From Flavobacteriales bacterium (GTDB taxonomy: Bacteria > Bacteroidota > Bacteroidia > Flavobacteriales > Flavobacteriaceae): a stretch of DNA of 55,145 nucleotides. Location of the stretch: assembly GCA_011524905.1 (NCBI GenBank), contig WTJI01000047.1:1-55145 (forward strand), read 5' to 3'. The notes under the pieces were generated by a model. It worked only from the letters and a program-made list of their open reading frames with translations. It was not told the DNA's origin and did no database searches. This document shows positions 1-8,794 of this stretch, in pieces. Position 1 is the stretch's first letter, and each line of letters begins with the position of its first letter. Both the position numbers and the translations under genes were made by a program.

Positions 1-725
1 CTCATCACTCTGTTGGGCAACTCATTGCCATCATAAAAGGTAGCGTCCAAAAACGCATAATCAACCTTTTCAATCCAACTTTCAATAGGAATATTCCACC
101 GTTCCCATTTATCAATATCCGGTAAATAAAGGGCGGATTTGTTGGGTCCTTGTATCCAATAGGCAACCGTTTCCGAATACTCATCACGATGTGGGACAAG
201 GATGGGCGTCACACGAATGCCTTGGGGCAATATAACTTCATTTTGTTCGGTGAGTGTCTGAATTTCAATATTTTTAAGGATTATCAGTTGTTCCCAGGGG
301 GCATTGGAACGAATAAATTGCTGCATGCGTGGCATGGCATAAACTGGAATATTGTTTGTATTCCAGGCCTCACGGCCCAAGTGCAACAAACCGGCGTAAT
401 GTCCCATATGAGCATGGGTTAAAAATACCCCTGCCAGCTTGTTAACCCCTTTCTGCTGTAGCAGATGCCATTGTCTGGGCAGGTCTGGACTGGCATCAAA
501 CAAGTATGCGCGATCACTGTTGGCCAGACGCAACCCCAAACTACTAACGCTGCGCTGCGCTTTTTCAGATTCCGTTAGGTCATTACAACAGCTTTTACTA
601 CAACCCAATTGGGGTGCACCTGCATCTTGAACTGTACCCAGTACATATAATGTTGGGGCTTGAGCCCTCAATGAAAAATCACTGACACCAAGAAGTAGCG
701 TAAAGTGGAGGATAAGCCGAAGCAT
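1..725 (-). CDS. PqqB-like MBL-fold metallo-hydrolase (3' end cut by window)
   Basis: The frame stays open from an ATG at 725 down to the window edge (241 codons), so the C-terminus is missing. The N-terminus has a hydrophobic stretch ending ...SLRAQAP, a plausible signal peptide, which places the enzyme in the periplasm. After it come a GTVQDAGAPQ segment and a metal motif THAHMGHYAGL near residues 100-110, then PHRDEYSE and YLPDIDKW. This layout is that of metallo-beta-lactamase-fold proteins annotated as PqqB-like. The usual HxHxDH motif reads HxHxGH here, so the Asp that normally helps bind the second metal is Gly. No pqq genes are nearby, so a role in PQQ synthesis is not supported; a general hydrolase is the safer call. 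The first bases are divergent from the small gene at 765. Confidence 0.8.
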   Translation of the reverse strand, partial: MLRLILHFTLLLGVSDFSLRAQAPTLYVLGTVQDAGAPQLGCSKSCCNDLTESEKAQRSVSSLGLRLANSDRAYLFDASPDLPRQWHLLQQKGVNKLAGVFLTHAHMGHYAGLLHLGREAWNTNNIPVYAMPRMQQFIRSNAPWEQLIILKNIEIQTLTEQNEVILPQGIRVTPILVPHRDEYSETVAYWIQGPNKSALYLPDIDKWERWNIPIESWIEKVDYAFLDATFYDGNELPNRVM

Positions 726-764
726 CTAGGAAAAATCGTAAGTTTGCCTCTCAAGGTACGTAAA

Positions 765-1025
765 ATGTATTTGAACGAAACAGAGGAAATTCTTGCGATT
801 ATTGTTTGCTTTGCCATCGTTGTGGGCTTTGTGGTTAAAACCATACAAGATATTAAGACAACTATGGCAGAAGAAAAAGCCAAGTTTAACCAACAACAGG
901 AAGACGAAGCCAAAGTTCGCGAACTCATCGACTTTATCGACCAACGTACCGAACTGATCAAAAAAGTTCAATCGCTACAATCCACACAAAACAACACCGA
1001 TGACACATCCGCTTCAGACCAGTGA
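765..1025 (+). CDS. Small membrane protein with coiled coil
   Basis: An 86-residue protein from the ATG at 765 (MYLNETEEILAII...). An in-frame ATG at 705 would lengthen it but would overlap the divergent hydrolase start, so I prefer 765. It has one transmembrane helix (about residues 8-27) followed by a charged, heptad-like stretch rich in Glu, Lys and Gln, and an Asn/Thr/Ser/Asp tail. The topology is a membrane-anchored coiled coil. I do not recognise a family. It overlaps the next small ORF by 26 bases, suggesting translational coupling. Confidence 0.55.
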   Translation: MYLNETEEILAIIVCFAIVVGFVVKTIQDIKTTMAEEKAKFNQQQEDEAKVRELIDFIDQRTELIKKVQSLQSTQNNTDDTSASDQ

Positions 1026-1149
1026 CAGCATCCAAGCATTACTTGACGAACTCAACCATCGTTTAGACAACGGTCATTACAACGATGCAGTCCATAAAAT
1101 AAAGCTCCTTACCACCAAAGAAGTTGTGGAGCGTATGATTGCTGAATAG
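1000..1149 (+). CDS. 49-residue microprotein, overlapping the preceding gene
   Basis: ATG at 1000, stop TAG at 1147-1149. The peptide begins MTHPLQTSDSIQALL and ends EVVERMIAE. It looks helical and charged with no membrane segment and no family I can name. Support comes from its position: it starts inside the last 26 bases of the upstream membrane microprotein on the same strand and fills the gap exactly up to the convergent glycoside hydrolase (stop at 1161). It could be a partner of the upstream protein, or a spurious frame; coding potential was judged by eye only. Confidence 0.45.
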   Translation: MTHPLQTSDSIQALLDELNHRLDNGHYNDAVHKIKLLTTKEVVERMIAE

Positions 1150-1160
1150 GGCCTAAATAC

Positions 1161-2012
1161 TCATTCTGCCCTTTGATAGACTTTGATATAATCGATCTGA
1201 TATTGCTGGGGGAAAATATCGTCGCTGCTAACAGGGCCACCAAAATTTCCACCTACCGCTGCATTGAGTATTAGAAAAAATGGCTTATCGAAAGGCCAGT
1301 AATCGGGGTTATTGGTGCCAGGCGCATAAGTGTATTGTTTTTCACCATCCACAAAAAAGTCAATCGCTTTAATCGACCACTCAATCGCATAGGTGTGGAA
1401 ATCACCTTCCAAATTGGGAACAACAACTTTTTGCGTATTGATGGTAGCCCCAGAACTACTAGTGGTATGCAAAGAGTGGTGAACAATCCCTGGCATTCGC
1501 CCCACATATTCCATTACATCAATTTCCCCACAAGCTGGCCAAGAATTGGTGTCAATGTCGTTGCCCAACATCCAAAATGCTGGCCAAAGCCCATCGCCTT
1601 GTGGTAATTTTATCCGGGCCTCAATTTTCCCGTATTGAAATTCCTTTTTCCCTTTGGTCGTAATGCGGGTTGAAGTATAAAAATTACCCTTTTCAACTTG
1701 AATGGTCAGAAGTCCATCTGAGATTGTGTGATTGCTATCGGTGTATCTTTGCAACTCTTGATTGCCCCAACCACATATCCCATAGTCGCAGCCATCGCCC
1801 AATTCAAAATTCCAATCCTCCATATTAAGCGAATCGCCATCAAAATTTTCTTCCCACACCAATGTAAATGGAATATCAGGATTGGCTGAGGGGTGTACCG
1901 TAATAACGGGTTCTCCTTCTGTAAGGGTATTTTGAGGCATTGCCATATCATCATCCCCTCCACATTGCATAAAAACGCCCAATAACATCAAAAAAAACAG
2001 TCCTCGTTTCAT
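1161..2012 (-). CDS. GH16 family beta-glucanase (laminarinase type), lipoprotein
   Basis: A 283-residue protein from the ATG at 2012 (MKRGLFFLML...). The longer frame to 2201 adds a non-signal-like leader and runs into the divergent transporter, so it is rejected. A lipoprotein signal ends at FMQC (Cys17), followed by an acidic GGDDD typical of surface-exported Bacteroidota lipoproteins. The GH16 core covers about residues 50-282. The catalytic signature GEIDVMEYVG gives nucleophile Glu163, Asp165 and acid/base Glu168, after WPAFWMLG. Family members cleave beta-1,3 or mixed beta-1,3/1,4-glucans such as laminarin. It stands alone, with no SusCD or other glycosidase beside it, and converges on the microprotein stop at 1149 with an 11-base gap. 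Confidence 0.92.
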   Translation of the reverse strand: MKRGLFFLMLLGVFMQCGGDDDMAMPQNTLTEGEPVITVHPSANPDIPFTLVWEENFDGDSLNMEDWNFELGDGCDYGICGWGNQELQRYTDSNHTISDGLLTIQVEKGNFYTSTRITTKGKKEFQYGKIEARIKLPQGDGLWPAFWMLGNDIDTNSWPACGEIDVMEYVGRMPGIVHHSLHTTSSSGATINTQKVVVPNLEGDFHTYAIEWSIKAIDFFVDGEKQYTYAPGTNNPDYWPFDKPFFLILNAAVGGNFGGPVSSDDIFPQQYQIDYIKVYQRAE

Positions 2013-2088
2013 AAAATTCAATTTTTCAAATATAACAATCACACGCTTTTGACTCTCGTCATCTAAGTAGTATCTTGTCGACAATAAA

Positions 2089-3423
2089 ATGTTTCTAAAA
2101 ATGAATGAATTGCTTCCACATAGTGGTGCCAGTTTTTTGTCTATGGGCAGAGGGGCATTGGGGATGGTTTTGTTAGTGGGACTTGCTTTTTTATTGTCCA
2201 CAGACCGAAAAAATATCCCCTGGAAAACAGTCGGACTTGGACTGCTTGTTCAGTTTTTTATTGCACTTGGGGTACTTAAAGTGGCTTTGCTCAAAGAGGT
2301 ATTTGAGGGCTTAGGAAGTTTTTTTATTCGCATTTTAGAATATACCCAAACAGGAGCCAAGATGTTGCTGGGTGATTTCGCAAACGTAGAATTGTATGGC
2401 TTTATTTTTGTTTTTCAAGCACTACCTGTAATTATTTTCTTTTCTGCTCTAACCTCAGTGTTATACTATTTTGGAATTATACAAAAGATTGTGAAGGGGT
2501 TGGCATGGGGCCTTACCCGTTTACTCAAAATCTCTGGAACAGAGAGTTTGGCCGTTGCAGCCAATATTTTTATGGGACAAACCGAAGCCCCTCTATTAAT
2601 AAAAGCTTATCTGAAACGCATGACACGATCTGAGCTTTTCTTAGTTATGGTAGGTGGTATGGCAACGGTTGCTGGTAGTGTTTTGGGGGCCTATATCAGT
2701 TTCCTTGGGGGACCAGATCCCGAGAAGCAGTTGTACTTTGCCCAGAATCTCTTGGCAGCCTCTGTAATGGCAGCTCCTGGTGCCGTCGTTATTTCCAAAA
2801 TCATCTATCCGCAAACCGAACCTATCTCAGCTGAAATACACATCCCTAAAGAAGAAATTGGCAGCAACTTTTTAACGGCTATTTCGAATGGTACGAGTGA
2901 AGGCGTAAGAATGGCCGTCAATGTAGCTGCTATGCTATTGGTCTTTATTTCTCTGATCGCCCTTGGGAATGGTATTCTCGGGGCAGTTGGTCAATTGGGT
3001 GGCATCAATTCTTGGATTGCCAGTCATACGGTTTATGAGCGTCTTTCTGTCGAATTTATTCTGGGGCATTTGTTTGCACCTTTTATGTGGCTATTGGGTG
3101 TGGCTTATGAAGACATTACTCTGATTGGTCAATTGATCGGAATTAAGTTAGTCGCAAGTGAGTTTGTGGCCTATGCACAATTGGCTGACTTACAAAATAT
3201 GGGCAGTGCCTTGCATTTTCAATACCAAAAATCGGTAGTCATGGCGACTTACATGCTATGTGGCTTTGCAAACTTTGCCTCCATCGGAATCCAAATTGGC
3301 GGAATTGGCATCATTGCTCCCAGCAAAAAGCAAATGCTGACCGAACTAGGCCTACGTGCCATGCTAGGTGGTACATTGGTTTCCTTGCTATCAGCAACAA
3401 TGGCTGGGATGATTTTAGGTTAG
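2089..3423 (+). CDS. CNT-family concentrative nucleoside transporter (NupC-like)
   Basis: A 444-residue inner-membrane protein with many hydrophobic helices. The family signature GQTEAPLLIKAYL (about residues 163-175) and the downstream NGTSEGVRMAVNVAAML stretch are hallmarks of Na+ or H+ coupled nucleoside transporters of the CNT family, whose members import nucleosides. Length fits bacterial CNTs (about 400-430) with a short N-terminal extension; MNELL at residue 5 is an alternative start. The gene diverges from the GH16 gene. Its stop overlaps the convergent symporter stop by 4 bases, so no terminator lies between them. Confidence 0.93.
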   Translation: MFLKMNELLPHSGASFLSMGRGALGMVLLVGLAFLLSTDRKNIPWKTVGLGLLVQFFIALGVLKVALLKEVFEGLGSFFIRILEYTQTGAKMLLGDFANVELYGFIFVFQALPVIIFFSALTSVLYYFGIIQKIVKGLAWGLTRLLKISGTESLAVAANIFMGQTEAPLLIKAYLKRMTRSELFLVMVGGMATVAGSVLGAYISFLGGPDPEKQLYFAQNLLAASVMAAPGAVVISKIIYPQTEPISAEIHIPKEEIGSNFLTAISNGTSEGVRMAVNVAAMLLVFISLIALGNGILGAVGQLGGINSWIASHTVYERLSVEFILGHLFAPFMWLLGVAYEDITLIGQLIGIKLVASEFVAYAQLADLQNMGSALHFQYQKSVVMATYMLCGFANFASIGIQIGGIGIIAPSKKQMLTELGLRAMLGGTLVSLLSATMAGMILG

Positions 3424-5222
3424 CTATTTTGTTCTTGCTGCCGTAGTTTTTTCCATGCATAAAGCAAGCCCAAAAAGGATACCAGTGCCAATATACTAAC
3501 CTTAAGAGCTACCCCAGTTTGTCCATATAAAAAGTAACCCGTAGCAAAAAGCACACTGTAGATACTCAATGCACCCAGTAACATGCAGACAATTCCCATG
3601 GGTACATTCCAGCCATCGTTGGTGCCTTTAAGACTTTTCTTTTGATTGGCAGCTTGATGATATACCGCGCGCCATCCTGGCCCACCGGGTTGGATTTTCT
3701 CAATAAATGAAAATAATACCGTTTCCGATTCAGGACGGGTTAAAAGGGTTACAACTATCCAACTTAGGGTCGTAATGCCTACGCCTAAAATCAATTGGGT
3801 TGTGCCATCCAAGGCTGTACCCCCCATAGCAGGATGAATCAATTCCAAATACAGGGCAATGACAAAAGACACGACCATGGCGGTAATCTCGCTATAGATA
3901 TTGATCCGCCACCAAAACCACCGAAGAATAAACAACAAGCCTGTCCCTGCTCCTATTTGTAAAAGGATGCTAAATGCTTGTAATGCGTTTTGCAATGCCA
4001 AAGCCAACAAACCCGCTAGGGCCATAAGCAACACCGTTGTAATGCGGCCAATTGTTACGAGCTTTTTTTCACTCGCTCTGGGGTCTACAAACCGACGGTA
4101 GAAATCATGAACAACATAAGAAGAACCCCAATTGAGATGAGAAGAAAGTGTAGACATAAAGGCGGCAATTAGGGAGGCTAATAACAACCCCAACAAACCA
4201 GAAGGTAAAAAACTCATCATGGCAGGATAAGCCAAATCATGACCAATTACAGAGGGATCCAGATTAGGAAAAGCCACTTGGATGGAATCTAATGTTGGAA
4301 ACACAACTACTGAAGCTAAGGCAACCAATATCCAAGGCCACGGACGCACAGCATAGTGCATGAAATTAAATAATAAAGTAGCCCAAACAGCATGCTTTTC
4401 GTCTTTGGCCGACAACATTCTTTGGGCCACATAACCGCCGCCGCCTGGTTCAGCCCCTGGATACCAAACACTCCACCACTGCAAAGCGATGGGGATGATA
4501 AATAATGTGGCAAATAATTCCCACTCCGAAAGTGGTGGTATTAGGTCTAGCTTGGGTACAACTTGTGGATGTGACACCAACGCATCTAGTCCCCCAATCT
4601 GGGGTAAGTCTACCAATACCACGGCTGCACCAATCGTAGCTGTCATAGCCAAAATAAACTGAAAAAAGTCAGTAATGATAACGCCTTTAAGCCCCCCTAG
4701 CGAAGAATAAATTACTGTAATCGTGGCGGAAAGAAATAAAGTTTCCAAAGGGCTAAAGCCCAACAAAACACCTCCAATTTTTATGGCAGCCAAACACACC
4801 GTTGCCATAATCATAATATTGAAAAAGACCCCTAAATAAAGTGCGCGAAATCCCCGGAGGAAAGCAGCACCTTTACCGCCATAACGCAATTCGTAGAATT
4901 CTAAATCTGTCAATACTTCTGAACGCCGCCAGAGTTTCGCATAAACAAAAACCGTTAGCATTCCCGTTAATAGGAAAGCCCACCAGACCCAGTTTCCCGA
5001 TACCCCGTTGGTACGGACTATATCGGTCACTAAATTGGGCGTGTCGGCAGAAAAAGTGGTAGCCACCATTGAAATCCCCAACAACCACCAGGGCATATTC
5101 CGCCCAGATAGAAAAAAATCATTGACACTTTGTCCCGCAGAACGGGCTGTTCCAATTCCTATTGCCAACGATATGACAAAAAAAGCTATAATTATTCCCC
5201 AATCTAGTGTGGATAACAACAT
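3420..5222 (-). CDS. Sodium:solute symporter (SSS family)
   Basis: A 600-residue multi-helix inner-membrane protein. The N-terminus carries the SSS hallmark region (SVNDFFLSGRNMPWW, then FSADTPN) and a later GGLKGVIITDFFQF segment typical of the family. The substrate cannot be read from sequence; relatives carry sugars, amino acids, nucleosides or organic acids with Na+. It is somewhat longer than the usual 480-550 because of a C-terminal extension with extra helices. It converges with the CNT transporter (4-base stop overlap) and diverges from the secreted-protein gene at 5306. Confidence 0.92.
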   Translation of the reverse strand: MLLSTLDWGIIIAFFVISLAIGIGTARSAGQSVNDFFLSGRNMPWWLLGISMVATTFSADTPNLVTDIVRTNGVSGNWVWWAFLLTGMLTVFVYAKLWRRSEVLTDLEFYELRYGGKGAAFLRGFRALYLGVFFNIMIMATVCLAAIKIGGVLLGFSPLETLFLSATITVIYSSLGGLKGVIITDFFQFILAMTATIGAAVVLVDLPQIGGLDALVSHPQVVPKLDLIPPLSEWELFATLFIIPIALQWWSVWYPGAEPGGGGYVAQRMLSAKDEKHAVWATLLFNFMHYAVRPWPWILVALASVVVFPTLDSIQVAFPNLDPSVIGHDLAYPAMMSFLPSGLLGLLLASLIAAFMSTLSSHLNWGSSYVVHDFYRRFVDPRASEKKLVTIGRITTVLLMALAGLLALALQNALQAFSILLQIGAGTGLLFILRWFWWRINIYSEITAMVVSFVIALYLELIHPAMGGTALDGTTQLILGVGITTLSWIVVTLLTRPESETVLFSFIEKIQPGGPGWRAVYHQAANQKKSLKGTNDGWNVPMGIVCMLLGALSIYSVLFATGYFLYGQTGVALKVSILALVSFLGLLYAWKKLRQQEQNS

Positions 5223-5294
5223 GACAATTTGGTTTAGTTTTCTTAAATATAGTACAATTTCTTAGCCTGTAACAAGCATTAGAATGAAAATGAA

Positions 5295-5302
5295 TACATT
5301 TG
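5295..5302 (+). promoter_or_regulatory. Possible -7 promoter element TACATTTG
   Basis: The octamer exactly matches the Bacteroidota -7 consensus TAnnTTTG. It ends only 3 bases before ATG 5306, which would imply a nearly leaderless transcript, and I see no TTTG at the right upstream distance. The match may therefore be chance. Confidence 0.25.
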
Positions 5303-5305
5303 ATT

Positions 5306-5971
5306 ATGCACATTTCAAAGTGGTCTTTAGTAAGCACATCATTTCTCTACTTTTTGGGAATGGGTTTTCTTTGGGCACAATTGGAGGGGGCACCACCGCC
5401 CAGTAAAAATTTATTCCCCAAGCAACCTGAGGTCAACAAAAAGAGTTTACTCCTCCCAGACCCTAAAAATGAATTCCTGAAAAGCCCCAACAAAAGTCTA
5501 TTAGAACTGGAACGACCCATGTTGGATATAACCCAAAAAGAAAGATTTATTGATCCGAGTAGTCAATACCTGGCGCGGCTTAATCGGTCACTTCACAACG
5601 AAACTGGTGAAGATCAAAAGCTCCCCGAAAATTTTAGAGTAGATCAATATCTTGGAGATTTCAGAAGTACTGAAAAAATTATGCAAGTCGTTGTGCGTGA
5701 CCATGAATATCCTGACGGAGATCGGATAAAAATATTAGTCAATGACAAATTAGTCGTCTCAAACTTATTACTGATTGAGCAATTTCGGGGTATAGAGCTT
5801 CCCCTTGTCGAGGGGTTTAATAAAATTGATTTTGTGGCCCTCAATCAGGGCGAATCAGGTCCCAACACAGCTGAAGTACAAATCTATAACAGCCAAGGAC
5901 AATTAGAAGCTGCTAACCGATGGAATTTAGCGACAGGAGTCAAAGCCACTTATGTCATCATCAAAGAATAA
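5306..5971 (+). CDS. Secreted protein of unknown function
   Basis: A 221-residue protein. The frame opens at TTG 5300, but ATG 5306 (MHISKWSL...) gives a clean signal peptide ending FLWAQ. The mature N-terminal part is low-complexity, rich in Pro, Lys, Asn and Leu. The C-terminal half (about residues 125-221) looks like a compact beta-rich domain containing RDHEYPDGDRIKI, FNKIDFVALNQGESGPNTAE and a TGVKATYVII end. I have the impression that this half recurs in Bacteroidota exported proteins but cannot name the family. It lies 9 bases upstream of the AGCS symporter and is probably co-transcribed. A TACATTTG -7-like box at 5295-5302 abuts the start. Confidence 0.75.
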   Translation: MHISKWSLVSTSFLYFLGMGFLWAQLEGAPPPSKNLFPKQPEVNKKSLLLPDPKNEFLKSPNKSLLELERPMLDITQKERFIDPSSQYLARLNRSLHNETGEDQKLPENFRVDQYLGDFRSTEKIMQVVVRDHEYPDGDRIKILVNDKLVVSNLLLIEQFRGIELPLVEGFNKIDFVALNQGESGPNTAEVQIYNSQGQLEAANRWNLATGVKATYVIIKE

Positions 5972-5980
5972 GCAATAATA

Positions 5981-7318
5981 GTGCTAAAAACAGTAGAAGC
6001 TTTTTTACAAATAGGGATCCAATCCTTAGAATGGATTATGCTGATATTGATCATGGGTGGTGGTTTGTATTTATTGTTGCATTCCCGGGGTATCCCCTTG
6101 CTTAAAATCAGAGAAGCGACCAAACTGCTCTTCAAGAAAGAATCGGCTCCTGGAATCTCACGTTTTCAGGCCCTTAGTGCTGTATTGGCCGCAACAGTAG
6201 GCCTGGGGAATATCTCAGGCGTGGCGATTGCCATTCATATGGGGGGGCCAGGGGTACTGGTTTGGATGTGGATTACGGCGTTGATTGGGAGTATAATCAA
6301 ATTTTATTCCTGTTCCTTATCCGTTCAATTACGAACCACAGACGCCCAAAATCAACCCCTAGGTGGGCCCATGTTTTATATGGATTTAGGAATTGCTAAG
6401 TGGGGAAAACCAATGGCCATTTGGTTTTCGATTGCAGGATTATTTGGTGTCCTCCCCGCATTTACAGCCAATCAATTAACCCAAACCCTGATTGATGTTA
6501 TTGCGCCACAACAAATATTTGCGCCTAGTTGGGGTTCATGGAAGTTATTTATTGGCATCTTTCTTTGTTTATTAACCAGTTGGGTAATTTTTGGTGGATT
6601 GCAGAAAATTGTTCGAGTAACTTCTGGTTTGGTTCCTGTCATGGTCTTACTCTATCTGGGAATGGGGGTTTTTATTTTATGGGACAATGCGTCCGCCGTA
6701 CTACCCTCATTTAAATTGATTTTTAGAGAGGCTTTGGGCTTACAGACAGCTGTGGCTGGGAGTTTTTGGGGCTTGGTGCTTTTAGGGGTCCGGCGTGCTG
6801 TTTTTTCTAATGAAAGCGGGGTGGGAAACGCCCCGATGTACCATGGCCAATCAGAAAGTAAAAAAGGAACCGACGAGGGTTTAACTGCCATGTTGGGGCC
6901 ATTACTTGACACAGGTTTGGTTTGTACCATCACTGGCCTAATCGTGATCATCAGTGGGGCCTATACAGTTCCCGATTTGAATGGAATTGTCTTAACACTC
7001 GAAGCCTTCCGCCGTTTGTTTTTTGGAATTGGTGATGAACTGCTACTGTTGATGGTTTTGGTTTTTGGTGTTTCTACATTGTTTACCTATTCCTACTATG
7101 GTGTCAAATGTTTTGGATTTTTAACGCACAGCCGTTGGGGGCAATACTACAATTATTTTTATTTAGGGAGTATAGTTTTTTCTGCCTTGGTGACCGTAGA
7201 GATTGTAATCGGCATCATTGATCTTTCGTTTGCTTTGATGTGTATTCCCAACATGCTAGCCATCTTGTATTTATCAAAACGAGTGAAATCAGAAATGCGC
7301 AGTAGGGGTTGGTTATAA
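5981..7318 (+). CDS. Alanine/glycine:cation symporter (AGCS family)
   Basis: A 445-residue inner-membrane protein starting at GTG 5981. The region SRFQALSAVLAATVGLGNISGVA and the following GGPGVLVWMW and GGPMFYM segments are the AGCS signature, and NESGVGNAPMYH recurs later. Family members import alanine or glycine with Na+. Length is typical (about 440-490). It sits 9 bases after the secreted-protein gene. A perfect hairpin immediately follows the stop codon. The next gene, on the other strand, is an exported M20 amidohydrolase, so peptide or amino-acid scavenging is a reasonable context. Confidence 0.93.
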   Translation: MLKTVEAFLQIGIQSLEWIMLILIMGGGLYLLLHSRGIPLLKIREATKLLFKKESAPGISRFQALSAVLAATVGLGNISGVAIAIHMGGPGVLVWMWITALIGSIIKFYSCSLSVQLRTTDAQNQPLGGPMFYMDLGIAKWGKPMAIWFSIAGLFGVLPAFTANQLTQTLIDVIAPQQIFAPSWGSWKLFIGIFLCLLTSWVIFGGLQKIVRVTSGLVPVMVLLYLGMGVFILWDNASAVLPSFKLIFREALGLQTAVAGSFWGLVLLGVRRAVFSNESGVGNAPMYHGQSESKKGTDEGLTAMLGPLLDTGLVCTITGLIVIISGAYTVPDLNGIVLTLEAFRRLFFGIGDELLLLMVLVFGVSTLFTYSYYGVKCFGFLTHSRWGQYYNYFYLGSIVFSALVTVEIVIGIIDLSFALMCIPNMLAILYLSKRVKSEMRSRGWL

Positions 7319-7350
7319 AAAAAGCGTGGTATCCCACGCTTTGATTTATT
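7317..7350. terminator. Bidirectional intrinsic terminator
   Basis: A perfect 9-bp stem, AAAGCGTGG (7321-7329) pairing with CCACGCTTT (7334-7342), around a 4-base loop. A-rich sequence lies on the left and a T-rich tract on the right. It sits exactly between the stops of the convergent AGCS and M20 genes, so it can serve both strands. Confidence 0.85.
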
Positions 7351-7351
7351 A

Positions 7352-8782
7352 TTACTGTTGGCCAATAGGTGGTGGCCCTTCAGGCAACAATCCTTTATAA
7401 ACATAATCTCCTTTTCTTTCTTTAAACTCAGCTTTTACAGCTGCGCGAAGTTTTGAGTTTTTAAACATATCCACCATGGTCATCCCTAATGCTTTCGCAG
7501 CATAGAGCATCCCTTTATGGCCTATAGACATACCACCACAAGCCACTACCGCCCAGGAATGCCATGGTGTTCCTTTGGGAGCCGTAGCAACCCCCAAACG
7601 AACCACAGGCACAATAAAACTAACATCACCCACGTCTGTAGAACCGCCTCCTGGGTGCTCTAATGTTTCTCTCAAAGGCTTAACAGTTCCGTCTATCCCT
7701 ATTTTTGGCTTATTTGTAGCTTCTTGGATTTTGTGGGCAAAGGCCGTTTCTTCAGCCGTATATGATATATCCCCAAGTGTTTCTAAGTTTTTTTGAACGG
7801 CAGCACCACCCACTCGATTCGGAAGGATTTCATGGATTCCCGAAATAAGCGAGATTTTGTAATCTACGTTGGCGAGTATTGCCGCACCTTCAGCCATCGC
7901 TTGCACCCGCTCATAAACTTCTTGCATACCTTCCCTTTTGGTGTCACGCACTCTTACCCAAATACGGGAATAGTCTGGCACCACATTAACCACCTGCCCG
8001 CCATCTTGAATATGGTAATGGATACGAACCGTGGGTTGAATATGCTCTCGATACATATTTATTCCATGGGTGTACAATTCGAGGGCGTCAGAAGCACTGC
8101 GCCCGTTCCATGGATCAGCCGAAGCGTGTGCAGTTTGTCCAAAAAACTCAACCTTAAAATCAACCAATGCGAGAGAGCTTTGGACATCAGCCTCAATTTG
8201 ATCAGCAGGGTGCCAATCTAAACAGACATCCAAATCGTCGAACAAACCGGCACGGGCCATCCACAGTTTCCCAAAAAACTTTTCTTCTGCTGGGGTACCA
8301 AAAAATTTGACTGTCCCTTTGATTTTACCTGCTTCAATAAGCTTTTTCACGGCAACAGCCGCTCCTAAACTAGCAGTACCAAATAGATTGTGGCCACATC
8401 CATGGCCCGCAGCACCTGCTTGTAGCGGTTCTTTTTTAGGACTTGCTTTTTGGGATATTCCTGGTAAAGCGTCAAACTCGCCTAAAATACCAATAACGGG
8501 TTTGCCCGAACCATAGGTAGCAACAAAAGCAGTAGGTGTATCGGCCACCCCAACTTCTACCTCAAACCCATGAGACCGAGCATAGGCAATCAATGTTTCA
8601 GAGGAAACTTCCTCCTGAAAAGCAATCTCAGCTGCCGCCCAAATTTTGTCACTCACATCGATTAAAGCACTTTGCTCTTGCTCAATCTGTGCAATGATGT
8701 CTTGTTTTAATTTTACGGTACTTTGCCCAAATAAAGTGCCTGACAGTACAAGCGCTACGCCAAGCAGAAACTTTTTAATCAT
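7352..8782 (-). CDS. Exported M20 family amidohydrolase (AbgB-like)
   Basis: A 476-residue protein with a signal peptide (MIKKFLLGVALVLSGTLFGQ). Visible M20 features in order: LGEFDALPG, the metal-binding AAGHGCGHNLFG, FGTPAEEKFFG with the catalytic Glu pair, LDWHPAD, the dimerisation-domain segment GQTAHASADPWNGRSA, PGGGSTDVGDVS and PWHSWAVVACGGMSIGHKG. This matches the AbgB / M20D group that cleaves amide bonds of p-aminobenzoyl-glutamate and related N-acyl amino acids. The signal peptide puts it in the periplasm, unlike cytoplasmic AbgB of enterics. The exact substrate is unknown. The gene faces the AGCS symporter across a shared terminator. Confidence 0.92.
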   Translation of the reverse strand: MIKKFLLGVALVLSGTLFGQSTVKLKQDIIAQIEQEQSALIDVSDKIWAAAEIAFQEEVSSETLIAYARSHGFEVEVGVADTPTAFVATYGSGKPVIGILGEFDALPGISQKASPKKEPLQAGAAGHGCGHNLFGTASLGAAVAVKKLIEAGKIKGTVKFFGTPAEEKFFGKLWMARAGLFDDLDVCLDWHPADQIEADVQSSLALVDFKVEFFGQTAHASADPWNGRSASDALELYTHGINMYREHIQPTVRIHYHIQDGGQVVNVVPDYSRIWVRVRDTKREGMQEVYERVQAMAEGAAILANVDYKISLISGIHEILPNRVGGAAVQKNLETLGDISYTAEETAFAHKIQEATNKPKIGIDGTVKPLRETLEHPGGGSTDVGDVSFIVPVVRLGVATAPKGTPWHSWAVVACGGMSIGHKGMLYAAKALGMTMVDMFKNSKLRAAVKAEFKERKGDYVYKGLLPEGPPPIGQQ

Positions 8783-8794
8783 AATCTGAAATTT

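Noticed and set aside
668-971. Minus-strand frames opposite the small membrane gene
   Set aside because: They are shadows with no plausible start context and overlap the PqqB-like gene start.
2013-2201. N-terminal extension of the GH16 gene to 2201
   Set aside because: It would hide the lipoprotein signal and overlap the divergent transporter gene.
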